DNA of 5,241 bases from Desulfovibrio sp. Its GTDB lineage: Bacteria; Desulfobacterota; Desulfovibrionia; Desulfovibrionales; Desulfovibrionaceae. Of this stretch, positions 1-5,241 are shown piece after piece (positions within the stretch are counted from its first letter, which is position 1; the number at the start of each line of letters is the position of its first letter). The notes below the pieces were generated by a model. It saw only the letters and a list, made by a program, of their open reading frames with translations. It made no database searches and had not been told where the DNA came from. The translations under genes and the position numbers were made by a program. The stretch covers positions 1 to 5,241 of the forward strand of contig DONZ01000232.1 of NCBI GenBank assembly GCA_003512875.1, given 5' to 3'.

Positions 1-476
1 TGCTTGGAAACAAAAAACTCCCTGCCCTTTATCCTGTTTCCTCAAACGTACCGCAAGGCATGTCCGTTGCCGCGCTGCCTTCAGGACGCCGGGCATGGAA
101 ACCTCTTGCTGACGGTTGTTCGCCCTCACAAGGTCAAGATAAACTCGGACCTACTGCAATTATCCAATCTTTAAGTAAATTGCCGCATGAATGTATCGAC
201 GGCGGAACATTGCTCAATATAAAACTTACTCCCGCCATTGTTAATGGTGCGGAAGGAAAATCACGGCTTTCCGCTTTCATCAAAACATTCATCGACCTGA
301 ACGTGTTCCACGTCCAATTCAATGTGGTAAACCATACCATATTGAGAAAAGCGCAGCTTAATCCGGAAGAATACAAAAGCCTGCTTGTCCGGGTTGCCGG
401 ATACAGTGCATATTTTGTTGAATTAAGCAAAGAAATTCAAGAAGATATTTTAAGCAGAACCGCCCATGAATTATAG
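1..476 (+). CDS. Glycyl radical enzyme (pyruvate formate-lyase-like dehydratase/lyase), C-terminal part, 5' end outside the window
   Basis: The reading frame is open from the first base (first whole codon at position 3) to the TAG at 474-476, so the ATG at 60 is internal and about 157 C-terminal residues are visible. The C-terminus carries the glycyl radical signature RVAGYSAYF, with the radical-bearing Gly encoded at 399-401, 24 residues before the end. Upstream are family blocks: an LPSGR...PLADG...SP stretch, GPTA, GGTLLN and HVQFNVV. In this family a thiyl radical made from the stored glycyl radical drives anaerobic elimination or C-C/C-N/C-S cleavage, and a separate radical-SAM activase loads the radical. 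The blocks resemble the dehydratase/lyase branch (PflD, glycerol dehydratase, HypD, isethionate lyase types) more than classical formate acetyltransferase. The substrate-defining Cys/Glu active-site loop lies outside the window, so the reaction is unknown. No activase gene is seen downstream; it may lie upstream. A cupin gene follows after 8 bases. Confidence 0.93.
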   Translation, partial: LGNKKLPALYPVSSNVPQGMSVAALPSGRRAWKPLADGCSPSQGQDKLGPTAIIQSLSKLPHECIDGGTLLNIKLTPAIVNGAEGKSRLSAFIKTFIDLNVFHVQFNVVNHTILRKAQLNPEEYKSLLVRVAGYSAYFVELSKEIQEDILSRTAHEL

Positions 477-484
477 GAATTGCC

Positions 485-847
485 ATGAATAACACACTTG
501 TTTTATTTGACCCCAACAATGCGTTAGAGGAAACTGAAAAAGAAATTGACAAACAATTTATTGTGGAAGGCAATCCCAAAACCCGCTTATGGAAATGTTT
601 TATCAGCGAAGACAAAAAAATCCATTCCGGATTTTGGACTTGCCAAGGAGGAGCTTTTGTCATTCCGGCTCATACATCCAATGAAATGTGCACCGTTTTG
701 GAAGGTGAAGCAATCGTAGAAACGGAAAACGGAAAACAATTCCATATAAAAGCCGGTGATACAATCTTCATACCGTATGGAATTAAAAACACATGGTATG
801 TGAAAGATTTTATCAGAAAAAGTTATATTTGCAGCTTCCCGCAGTAA
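485..847 (+). CDS. Small single-domain cupin protein (Cupin_3/DUF861 type)
   Basis: A 120-residue soluble protein with one cupin beta-barrel at about residues 40-118. Cupin motif 1 is reduced to H63...E67...G74, and motif 2 reads G91-x5-P97-x-G99 with Asn102 where many cupins have the second metal-binding His. The WTCQGG and TWYVKDFIRKSY blocks are typical of the DUF861 group (EutQ and ureidoglycine aminohydrolase relatives). There is no signal peptide. The start is supported by AGGA at 475-478, overlapping the stop of the preceding gene, six bases before ATG 485. Tight spacing and the terminator behind it make it the last gene of the glycyl radical enzyme operon. Its role is unknown: it could bind a small carboxylate or metal, process a product of the radical enzyme, or be a sensor. 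Because the metal ligand set is incomplete, I do not assign catalysis. Confidence 0.88.
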   Translation: MNNTLVLFDPNNALEETEKEIDKQFIVEGNPKTRLWKCFISEDKKIHSGFWTCQGGAFVIPAHTSNEMCTVLEGEAIVETENGKQFHIKAGDTIFIPYGIKNTWYVKDFIRKSYICSFPQ

Positions 848-852
848 TCAAC

Positions 853-880
853 AAGGCGGCAGTTTTTACTGCCGCCTTTT
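853..880 (+). terminator. Intrinsic terminator of the glycyl radical enzyme-cupin operon
   Basis: A perfect 11-bp stem (853-863 with 868-878, core GGCGGCAG/CTGCCGCC) with a TTTT loop ends in a run of four T, starting six bases after the cupin stop codon. On the - strand the same hairpin could also slow transcripts running out of ung, but there it lacks a good T-run. Confidence 0.9.
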
Positions 881-992
881 CTGCATAGGGGAATTGAATA
901 TTATTGGGTTTACAGATCAAGATGTGCGTCTAACAGATATAAAATGGAACTGTATAATTCAGGCTTGGTTTCAAAATGGGCAATTTTCTATT

Positions 993-1664
993 TTAATCTT
1001 CAATTTTCCAATTGATCGGTTCTCTGCCAACGGAAACTAAAAACTTATTCGCCAGGGAGAAGTGTTTGCAGCCGAAAAATCCGCTTGCCGCAGAGTAAGG
1101 ACTTGGGTGCACCGATTCCAGAATTTTGTGATTCGGATTGGTGATCAGCGCCTTTTTAGAACGGGCATTGTTTCCCCAAAGCAAAAAAACGATTGGCTCA
1201 GGATGACCGTTTAATAGGGTAATGACCCGATCTGTAAAGATTTCCCAGCCTTTTCCCTTATGACTGTTTGGATTTCCCTGCCGAACAGTCAGCACAGTGT
1301 TAAGCATGAGTACCCCCTGTTTTGTCCAGCTAGTTAATTCTCCATGATGAGGGGGAGCAATCCCGAGATCGGATTGAATTTCCTTATAGATATTTACCAA
1401 AGAAGGCGGAGCACACACGCCTTTCTTTACAGAAAAGCAGAGACCGTGAGCCTGCCCCTTGCCGTGGTAAGGGTCCTGACCGAGAATGACCGCCTTTATA
1501 TTCGTAAACGGAGTATATTTGAGCGCATTAAAAATATCATACTTATCCGGAAAAATCGTTCGTTCCTTGTATTCCTGAATTAAAAATTGTCTTAATTTGA
1601 GGTAATACTCTTTATCAAATTCACCTTTCAGCAACTCATCCCAGTCATTTCCGATTCGTACCAT
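993..1664 (-). CDS. ung: Uracil-DNA glycosylase, family 1 (Ung)
   Basis: A 223-residue cytoplasmic base-excision repair enzyme that removes uracil arising from cytosine deamination or dUTP incorporation. All family-1 motifs are present: the water-activating loop GQDPYH at 62-67 with catalytic Asp64, Phe77 that stacks on uracil, the LNTVLTV block with uracil-binding Asn122, and the minor-groove loop HPSP at 186-189 with catalytic His186. Length and spacing match bacterial Ung (about 220-230 residues). I chose ATG 1664 because AGGGGG sits seven bases upstream. The same frame runs up to 1727, but that extension would start inside the likely -35 box and adds 21 residues unlike the family N-terminus. 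The gene stands alone, convergent with the cupin operon, with 112 bases between the + strand terminator and its stop. No clear T-run terminator of its own is visible. Confidence 0.97.
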   Translation of the reverse strand: MVRIGNDWDELLKGEFDKEYYLKLRQFLIQEYKERTIFPDKYDIFNALKYTPFTNIKAVILGQDPYHGKGQAHGLCFSVKKGVCAPPSLVNIYKEIQSDLGIAPPHHGELTSWTKQGVLMLNTVLTVRQGNPNSHKGKGWEIFTDRVITLLNGHPEPIVFLLWGNNARSKKALITNPNHKILESVHPSPYSAASGFFGCKHFSLANKFLVSVGREPINWKIED

Positions 1665-1671
1665 CAAACAG

Positions 1672-1677
1672 CCCCCT
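1672..1677 (-). promoter_or_regulatory. Ribosome binding site of ung (decides the start)
   Basis: AGGGGG on the - strand ends seven bases before ATG 1664. No comparable Shine-Dalgarno sequence precedes the possible start at 1727. Confidence 0.8.
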
Positions 1678-1698
1678 TTCCTTTTGATTATTTTGTTA

Positions 1699-1727
1699 AG
1701 TTTATCACATAATGTGATCACCGGCAA
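1699..1727 (-). promoter_or_regulatory. Candidate ung promoter
   Basis: On the - strand TTGCCG (1722-1727, 4/6 to the -35 consensus) is separated by exactly 17 bases from TAAACT (1699-1704, 4/6 to the -10 consensus). Start of transcription would fall near 1690-1693, giving a leader of about 28 bases that includes the ribosome binding site. The spacer contains the inverted repeat at 1704-1718. Assigned from spacing and consensus only. Confidence 0.45.
1704..1718. promoter_or_regulatory. Perfect inverted repeat in the ung promoter spacer, possible operator
   Basis: ATCACAT-A-ATGTGAT is a perfect 7+1+7 dyad lying between the candidate -35 and -10 boxes of ung. A protein bound there would block RNA polymerase, so repression is the simplest reading. 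The TCACA/TGTGA half-sites are in the opposite orientation to a classical CRP site. The regulator is unknown. Confidence 0.4.
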
Positions 1728-1745
1728 CCGGAAAGTGCCCCAACA

Positions 1746-1880
1746 AAAAGCTCACGTTCTTTCAGTTCAGTATAATTCGCCAATTTTATTAAACAAAATT
1801 CCTTACGTGATTTACGGCAGGCGCAACCTATTTATCTTGCCGTATCTGTGCTGTTTGTCAAAATATGAGAACGAGCTTTT
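1746..1880. repeat. Nested inverted-repeat structure upstream of ung (possible structured RNA or small non-autonomous element)
   Basis: An outer stem pairs 1746-1760 with 1868-1880: 8 bp, a two-base AC bulge, then 5 bp (AAAAGCTC/GAGCTTTT and GTTCT/AGAAC). It encloses two further hairpins: AATTTT/AAAATT at 1782-1787 and 1795-1800, and TACGGCA/TGCCGTA at 1813-1819 and 1838-1844. Read on the - strand, the closing arm ends GAGCTTTTTG, a short T-run. No convincing coding frame or flanking target duplication is visible. It could be a branched untranslated RNA, a small inverted-repeat element, or chance in AT-rich DNA. Confidence 0.35.
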
Positions 1881-2052
1881 CTTAACCTTTCGTGCCTAAG
1901 GATTTTCGCAATTCACTGTGATTAAGTAACGAATACAAATAGTTAGGAGCAGAAATACGAAAAATAAAATACCCCGTTTCTAAAAAGCGGATAAGAACCG
2001 TAAGTCGGTGTTTAAATTCTTGCCGCGGATTTTGAGGACTGATCTTGAGCAT
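1881..2052. other. Intergenic DNA without recognised gene
   Basis: This completes the gene-free stretch between ung and the tRNA. A short - strand reading frame covers it (stop TAA at 1882-1884), but its first ATG lies inside the tRNA terminator hairpin, the next ATG follows directly on the T-run with no ribosome binding site, and the product matches no family I know. I treat it as non-coding. Confidence 0.5.
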
Positions 2053-2104
2053 AAAAAAAGCCTTGAATGTACCGATGAAATGCACCATATGAACAATCAA
2101 GGCT
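2053..2104 (-). terminator. Intrinsic terminator downstream of tRNA-Ser
   Basis: On the - strand AGCCTTGA (2097-2104) pairs with TCAAGGCT (2059-2066). After one mismatch three more pairs (2068-2070 with 2093-2095) can extend the stem, and six further T follow at 2053-2058. The loop is longer than usual (about 22-30 bases), which lowers confidence, but position and T-run suit the end of the tRNA transcript. Confidence 0.55.
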
Positions 2105-2118
2105 GAATTTGAAAATAC

Positions 2119-2133
2119 TGATTTGACAAATCA
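2119..2133 (-). repeat. Perfect short dyad in the tRNA-Ser trailer
   Basis: TGATTTG-A-CAAATCA is a perfect 7+1+7 inverted repeat located 15-29 bases past the encoded CCA. The one-base centre would need to open in RNA, leaving a short stem. It may shape the precursor 3' trailer or be incidental; no T-run follows it. Confidence 0.35.
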
Positions 2134-2147
2134 ATATCTTAAAAAGA

Positions 2148-2242
2148 TGGCGGAAAGGCAGGGATTTGAACCCTGGATACAGGTTTTAGCCCGTATACTC
2201 ACTTAGCAGGCGAGCTCCTTCGGCCGACTCGGACACCTTTCC
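2148..2242 (-). tRNA. tRNA-Ser, anticodon GCU
   Basis: Read on the - strand, a 95-base type II tRNA. The acceptor stem is GGAAAGG (2236-2242) with CCTTTCC (2152-2158), discriminator G at 2151 as usual for serine, and CCA encoded at 2148-2150. The anticodon stem CTCGC/GTGAG holds loop CTGCTAA, placing anticodon GCT at 2205-2207 (reads AGC/AGU). A long variable arm (ATACGGG/CCTGTAT) marks the class II serine type, and the T arm is CAGGG-TTCAAAT-CCCTG. It has its own promoter upstream and a terminator downstream, so it is a monocistronic unit between ung and the dehydrogenase operon. Confidence 0.97.
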
Positions 2243-2258
2243 GTAAGAGCAGAAAGTT

Positions 2259-2287
2259 TTTCTACTGCACAATATTTATTTTGTCAA
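2259..2287 (-). promoter_or_regulatory. Promoter of tRNA-Ser
   Basis: On the - strand a perfect -35 hexamer TTGACA (2282-2287) is followed after 17 bases by TAGAAA (2259-2264, 4/6 to consensus). Transcription would begin around 2252, leaving about ten bases of 5' leader. A T7 tract directly upstream (2290-2296) could act as an UP element. Confidence 0.7.
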
Positions 2288-2595
2288 GCAAAAAAATCAA
2301 TACTATTTCCAAAAACACCTTCCATTCCACTTTCATAAAAAGAAGCCACACCATAACGCATGCAATAAATCTATTCTAACTTACCACATTATGGAATAAC
2401 AGCATGGATTAATACTGCTGTTTAACAACTATGATAAAATTTAACCTCCATAAAGCACAAGTCATTCCGCAATACCATATCAAAATCAACCGCTCATTTT
2501 TTTATAAAAAATATGCCGCAATACTGTTATTGAAAGCAAAACAATTATCGCAGCATATGAACATAGCGGCTATCGCCGGACAAAACAAACACAAA
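2288..2595. other. Gene-free 3' region behind the dehydrogenase operon
   Basis: About 310 AT-rich bases between the dehydrogenase stop and the tRNA promoter. I found no supported gene. It holds weak hairpins: CGGC-GATA-GCCG just past the dehydrogenase stop (around 2566-2580) and CAATA/TATTG at 2518-2531, followed on the - strand by a T6 stretch after nine bases. A third is listed separately at 2398-2422. The operon's 3' end probably falls here, but no textbook terminator is visible. Confidence 0.5.
2398..2422 (-). terminator. Weak hairpin, possible 3' end of the transporter-dehydrogenase transcript
   Basis: AACAGCA (2398-2404) and TGCTGTT (2416-2422) form a perfect 7-bp stem with an 11-base loop. 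Only TTATT follows on the - strand, so termination would be inefficient. It is 174 bases past the dehydrogenase stop. A role in RNA 3'-end protection is equally possible. Confidence 0.25.
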
Positions 2596-3804
2596 TCAGC
2601 ATTTGCCCGTCCGCATATATGCCACCATTTGATCCGGCGTCATGCCTTCAAGCCCCATATCTTTCATTGTATAGCCTTGCGAATAGTAATCTGTCTTCAT
2701 CATAATATTGCTCAGGTTTGTCATTGCATGCAATGTTGGCGTATCAATATTTTTTAATTTCGCAAAATTAATCGCCGTTACGCAGCCAACAGGAATATCT
2801 TCCGTAATATACCGGGATTTCAACTCAAACCGCGTACCTTTCGGCGTCGGCAGCCATGTGGTCAAATCCAACGCTTCAGTATAAGGCAAACGGTAATCAT
2901 GTCCATAAAAGAACTGTCCGATCAGCCCCATACGGGAAGAAGTCAAAGCATCTTTTTCCACATGACAAATGCCGATACCGAATGCCTTGCTGATAGTCAC
3001 CAAATCCTCATAATACGCATATTGAACCTCCCCAACGGTTGGCGAACAGCCAAATGCATAAATATCAAAATAAACATCGGAAGCGCCCACATGAGGAATA
3101 ATTCCCCAGTTTTCAATGGCACCGACATTCATGACAACCGCCGGAACATGGAGAAGCGGATTGACATTGGAAAGGCTGATATCCAAAACCGTATCGCCAT
3201 GTTCAAGCTTTGTTGCATCAAGGGCCGGAATTTCTTTGCTTTTTTGAGCATATTCATCAAAATCCGATGACGGGAACGTATCCACACGGATTTCATTTTC
3301 CCGGTATGTGATGTTCACGACATCCGTTTCTGTTTCCATATTGTTATATTCAACAAGGCGGGCACCATAGACCAATGAATCATAACCGGCAATGATAACC
3401 CGCGTATCAAACCCTCTTTGCTTCATGATATTTCTAAGAATAAGACTGCCGAAATTATCGGGAAAAATACTTACGGTTTGCCCGTCTTCCAATAACGGAG
3501 CAAGCTCTTCAAAAACGTTTTTAAAACCTTGAGCTTGTATGGAAACAAGAATATGATCAGCTCCTTTTACGGCTTCAGCCATATCGTATGTCACCATATC
3601 GATCCGCACCGTTCCGTTTCGCTTGAAGTTTTCATAGTTCATTTCAAGCCCTTCAAGACGAATACGGCGGCTTTTTAAAATTCCTTTCACTTTATTGTTG
3701 AATTGTGTGAATTCATACATCCTTACTTCCGCACCGCCAAGCTTGCAATCCGCAGCTAAAGCATGCGCACCGTTTCCGGCACCTATTACAGCGATAACAG
3801 CCAT
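2596..3804 (-). CDS. NAD(P)-dependent opine dehydrogenase family protein (octopine/nopaline dehydrogenase type)
   Basis: A 402-residue cytoplasmic enzyme. Residues 1-30 form a Rossmann start (AVIAVIGAGNGAHALA, glycines 8, 10 and 12) for NAD(P) binding. The C-terminal octopine-dehydrogenase domain (about 200-380) contains SNVNPLLHVPAV with His219 at the position of the catalytic proton-relay histidine, and the family block SRYITEDIPVG at 330-340. Known members reductively condense an amino acid with a 2-oxo acid, or run the reverse oxidation. The specific substrates here cannot be read from sequence. The ATG at 3804 has AAGGAG (3812-3817) seven bases upstream. It follows the YkvI-type transporter by 35 bases on the same strand, so the two are probably co-transcribed and the enzyme may act on an imported compound. 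Length is close to the family norm, about 360-410 residues. Alternative: a related 2-oxoacid or imino acid reductase with the same fold. Confidence 0.87.
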   Translation of the reverse strand: MAVIAVIGAGNGAHALAADCKLGGAEVRMYEFTQFNNKVKGILKSRRIRLEGLEMNYENFKRNGTVRIDMVTYDMAEAVKGADHILVSIQAQGFKNVFEELAPLLEDGQTVSIFPDNFGSLILRNIMKQRGFDTRVIIAGYDSLVYGARLVEYNNMETETDVVNITYRENEIRVDTFPSSDFDEYAQKSKEIPALDATKLEHGDTVLDISLSNVNPLLHVPAVVMNVGAIENWGIIPHVGASDVYFDIYAFGCSPTVGEVQYAYYEDLVTISKAFGIGICHVEKDALTSSRMGLIGQFFYGHDYRLPYTEALDLTTWLPTPKGTRFELKSRYITEDIPVGCVTAINFAKLKNIDTPTLHAMTNLSNIMMKTDYYSQGYTMKDMGLEGMTPDQMVAYMRTGKC

Positions 3805-3839
3805 ATAACAACTCCTTAAATTATAACATGCTAAATAAA

Positions 3840-4967
3840 TTACTTTTTATCGGCTGCAAGTTTTTTGTCTTGCAATTTAAGAACAATATAGCGGTATACG
3901 ATGACAAAACCGCTGAATGCGCCTGCATACCCAAAATACGTCATGATCTTATTCAAAAGAATTTCATAAGGGATATAAAGCGTGATGAAATAAACAACAA
4001 TACTGCAAATTATAATGAACCCTTTGTAATAAATCGATTTTTCATCAGACCAAATCATAGACGCACAGGTCCAAAGAATAGGACACATTGTTGAATAAAC
4101 AGACAAAAGAACAATGACAGAAAACACGACGCCGATACCGGTAAAGAAACGGTTTGCCAAAACAAGGTTAGGAATGGCGGAAATTCCGCATTCGGCAATA
4201 TTGCCGATGTAATTCAATGCCAAAATCACACAGCAGACAATATAAGAAAGAATACCCGCCACGATAATCAATTTCGTGTCTGAAAAACGGTATTCTTTCA
4301 ATGCATTTCCCAAGCTCGCAACATAGGCCATCGGAATTAACAAACAAACACCGGTATAGGAAAATGCGGAAAGAAGAATGCTATGCCCCGCTCTTGTAAC
4401 GTGCACGGCACCGCTTTGCATCAGCTCCACGCCTTCACTGATATGCGGATATGTTCTAAACGCGGACGCAACACCGAGCGCTAAAGAAACAAGAACGACA
4501 ACAGGACCGATTTTTCCAATGATCTCCACCATTTTTTTCAGTCCCAAGACAGCTGTTCCTGCCGAAATGACAACGGCAATAGCACTTCCCGCCGGAATTG
4601 GCAGACCGAATTGCTGATGAAGAACATTTCCGAAACCGGAAATCATGAAAAAATAACAGCCAAGGTTATATGCCCATACAAAAAAACTCAATAAGCCGCC
4701 TAAATACTTTCCGCCGATAACATTGTATACTTCTTTAATATCCTTGGCTTCTCTTGTTCTGCCGATATAGCTTATGCCTATATACGACAAGGAAAGAAAT
4801 ATCGTAAAAATCATGGCGATTTGAAAAACGCCGCTCACAGAGCCCCAGTTTGAGAAAAATTGCATCACCTCTTGTCCGCTTGCAAAACCGGCGCCTATTT
4901 CATACGCAAGTATCGCACCTGTGGTATTGACAATAATGCCTAATCCCATTTTTTTTGTACCGTTCAT
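3840..4967 (-). CDS. YkvI-family multi-pass membrane transporter (putative amino acid transporter)
   Basis: A 375-residue integral membrane protein with about ten hydrophobic segments, near residues 9-29, 44-66, 90-113, 128-142, 153-170, 198-218, 232-252, 275-297, 315-333 and 342-362. It has a short lysine-bearing N-terminus and a lysine-rich tail (KLQDKKLAADKK). The first segment holds GAGFASGQEVMQFF, a hallmark of the YkvI group; the glycine-rich break resembles the unwound TM1 of APC/LeuT-fold transporters. No member has, to my knowledge, a firmly established substrate. I chose ATG 4967 because AAGGA (4976-4980) lies eight bases before it. ATG 4976 overlaps that site and TTG 4985 lacks one. 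It is the first gene of an operon with the opine-type dehydrogenase, which suggests uptake or export of an amino acid or amino-acid derivative. The upstream region has a strong palindrome. Confidence 0.87.
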   Translation of the reverse strand: MNGTKKMGLGIIVNTTGAILAYEIGAGFASGQEVMQFFSNWGSVSGVFQIAMIFTIFLSLSYIGISYIGRTREAKDIKEVYNVIGGKYLGGLLSFFVWAYNLGCYFFMISGFGNVLHQQFGLPIPAGSAIAVVISAGTAVLGLKKMVEIIGKIGPVVVLVSLALGVASAFRTYPHISEGVELMQSGAVHVTRAGHSILLSAFSYTGVCLLIPMAYVASLGNALKEYRFSDTKLIIVAGILSYIVCCVILALNYIGNIAECGISAIPNLVLANRFFTGIGVVFSVIVLLSVYSTMCPILWTCASMIWSDEKSIYYKGFIIICSIVVYFITLYIPYEILLNKIMTYFGYAGAFSGFVIVYRYIVLKLQDKKLAADKK

Positions 4968-4975
4968 TTTTACCA

Positions 4976-4980
4976 TCCTT
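4976..4980 (-). promoter_or_regulatory. Ribosome binding site of the YkvI-family gene (decides the start)
   Basis: AAGGA on the - strand, eight bases before ATG 4967. It overlaps the alternative ATG at 4976, which therefore cannot use it. Confidence 0.7.
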
Positions 4981-5034
4981 AACAATAATGAAAAAGGGTT
5001 TCAGTAACTAAAAAATCTTACAAATACGGAAAAA

Positions 5035-5087
5035 ATACGTTTTATGCAGTTTGGACTTTATATAGAACTTTTATACGTTATAACGTA
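5035..5087. promoter_or_regulatory. Candidate operator region of the transporter-dehydrogenase operon
   Basis: TACGTTATAACGTA at 5074-5087 is a perfect 14-base palindrome about 110 bases upstream of the transporter start. The half-site ATACGTT recurs at 5035-5041 in the same orientation as at 5073-5079, 38 bases apart. The arrangement suits a dimeric repressor or activator with a secondary site. The protein is unknown; it may be encoded beyond the right edge. Confidence 0.45.
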
Positions 5088-5121
5088 CTTTACCCTTTAC
5101 ACAAAACCAACTATTTGTCAA
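5077..5121 (-). promoter_or_regulatory. Candidate promoter region of the transporter-dehydrogenase operon
   Basis: Two overlapping solutions exist on the - strand. One is TTGTGT (5099-5104), 16-base spacer, TATAAC (5077-5082, 5/6 to consensus), which puts the -10 box in the centre of the palindrome. The other is a perfect TTGACA (5116-5121), 16-base spacer, and a poor TAAAGG (5094-5099), which puts the palindrome near the transcription start. Either way a protein on the palindrome would control initiation. The leader would be about 100-120 bases. Confidence 0.35.
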
Positions 5122-5140
5122 GAGTAAAATATTTTTTTGC

Positions 5141-5169
5141 TTGATTTTTATAACTTGTCAGTATATTTT
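5141..5169 (+). promoter_or_regulatory. Weak candidate divergent promoter pointing out of the window
   Basis: TTGATT (5141-5146), 17-base spacer, TATTTT (5164-5169), each 4/6 to consensus, preceded by a T7 tract. It could drive a divergent gene starting beyond 5241, but in DNA this AT-rich such matches are common by chance. Confidence 0.2.
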
Positions 5170-5241
5170 ATTAAAAATTGATTAATTCATGATTGTTTAT
5201 AATGAGTTAGTCAATTACCTATTTTTAAATGAGTGTTGGAA

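Noticed and set aside
134..663. Two - strand reading frames antisense to the glycyl radical enzyme and cupin genes.
   Set aside because: The sense strand encodes clear conserved families throughout, so these are shadows.
930..958. A + strand TATAAT at 953-958 with CTAACA 17 bases upstream, as a possible promoter.
   Set aside because: It would only drive antisense transcription into ung, and no + strand gene follows. Such matches are expected by chance in AT-rich spacers.
1665..1727. N-terminal extension of uracil-DNA glycosylase by 21 residues (start at 1727).
   Set aside because: No ribosome binding site precedes it, it would begin in the likely -35 box, and the extra residues do not resemble Ung N-termini. 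ATG 1664 has a strong AGGGGG site.
1684..1899. A 71-residue + strand reading frame overlapping the ung promoter region.
   Set aside because: It starts without a ribosome binding site, crosses the ung promoter and the hairpin structure, and has no recognisable domain.
1882..2100. A 72-residue - strand reading frame between the tRNA and ung, considered as a small protein or transposase remnant.
   Set aside because: Its start lies in the tRNA terminator hairpin, no ribosome binding site precedes any ATG, and the sequence shows no DDE, zinc-finger or other motif I recognise.
2431..2757. A 108-residue + strand reading frame rich in His and Cys.
   Set aside because: Its second half is antisense to the 3' end of the opine-type dehydrogenase, and its composition is that expected of a shadow frame.
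2899..4617. Several + strand reading frames of 79-123 residues opposite the dehydrogenase and transporter genes.
   Set aside because: All lie antisense to well-supported genes and lack start signals or family motifs.
1..5241. CRISPR array, insertion sequence or prophage signals.
   Set aside because: No regularly spaced repeats, no transposase, integrase or phage motifs, and no tRNA-end duplication suggesting an attachment site were seen in the window.

Overview
The window is an AT-rich bacterial chromosome segment. It holds four recognisable protein genes entire, the 3' end of a fifth, and one tRNA gene. Strong AGGAG-type ribosome binding sites, an oxygen-sensitive glycyl radical enzyme, a YkvI-type transporter and a Firmicutes-like uracil-DNA glycosylase point to an anaerobic low-GC Bacillota (a clostridial or Negativicutes-like lineage). 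I infer this from gene content and cannot name the genus.

Layout. Bases 1-880 (+ strand) carry the C-terminal part of a glycyl radical enzyme (radical glycine codon at 399-401), followed 8 bases later by a small DUF861-type cupin gene and a strong intrinsic terminator. The remaining identified genes lie on the - strand. Bases 993-1664 are ung, with its own short leader and a promoter whose spacer is filled by a perfect inverted repeat. Bases 1746-1880 hold an unexplained nested inverted-repeat structure. Bases 2053-2287 hold a complete tRNA-Ser(GCU) transcription unit: consensus promoter, tRNA with encoded CCA, and downstream hairpin-plus-T-run terminator. Bases 2288-2595 have no gene. Bases 2596-4967 form a two-gene operon, a YkvI-family membrane transporter followed 35 bases later by an octopine/nopaline-dehydrogenase-family enzyme. 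Its upstream region (4968-5241) contains a perfect 14-base palindrome and repeated half-sites.

Function. The GRE and cupin probably belong to one anaerobic catabolic operon whose substrate cannot be told from the C-terminus alone. The transporter and opine-type dehydrogenase probably act on related amino-acid-like compounds; the substrate is unknown and this is the most attractive uncharacterised pair here. ung and the tRNA are housekeeping genes. I saw no CRISPR array, recognisable insertion sequence or phage gene, and nothing that clearly amounts to a new defence or mobile system.
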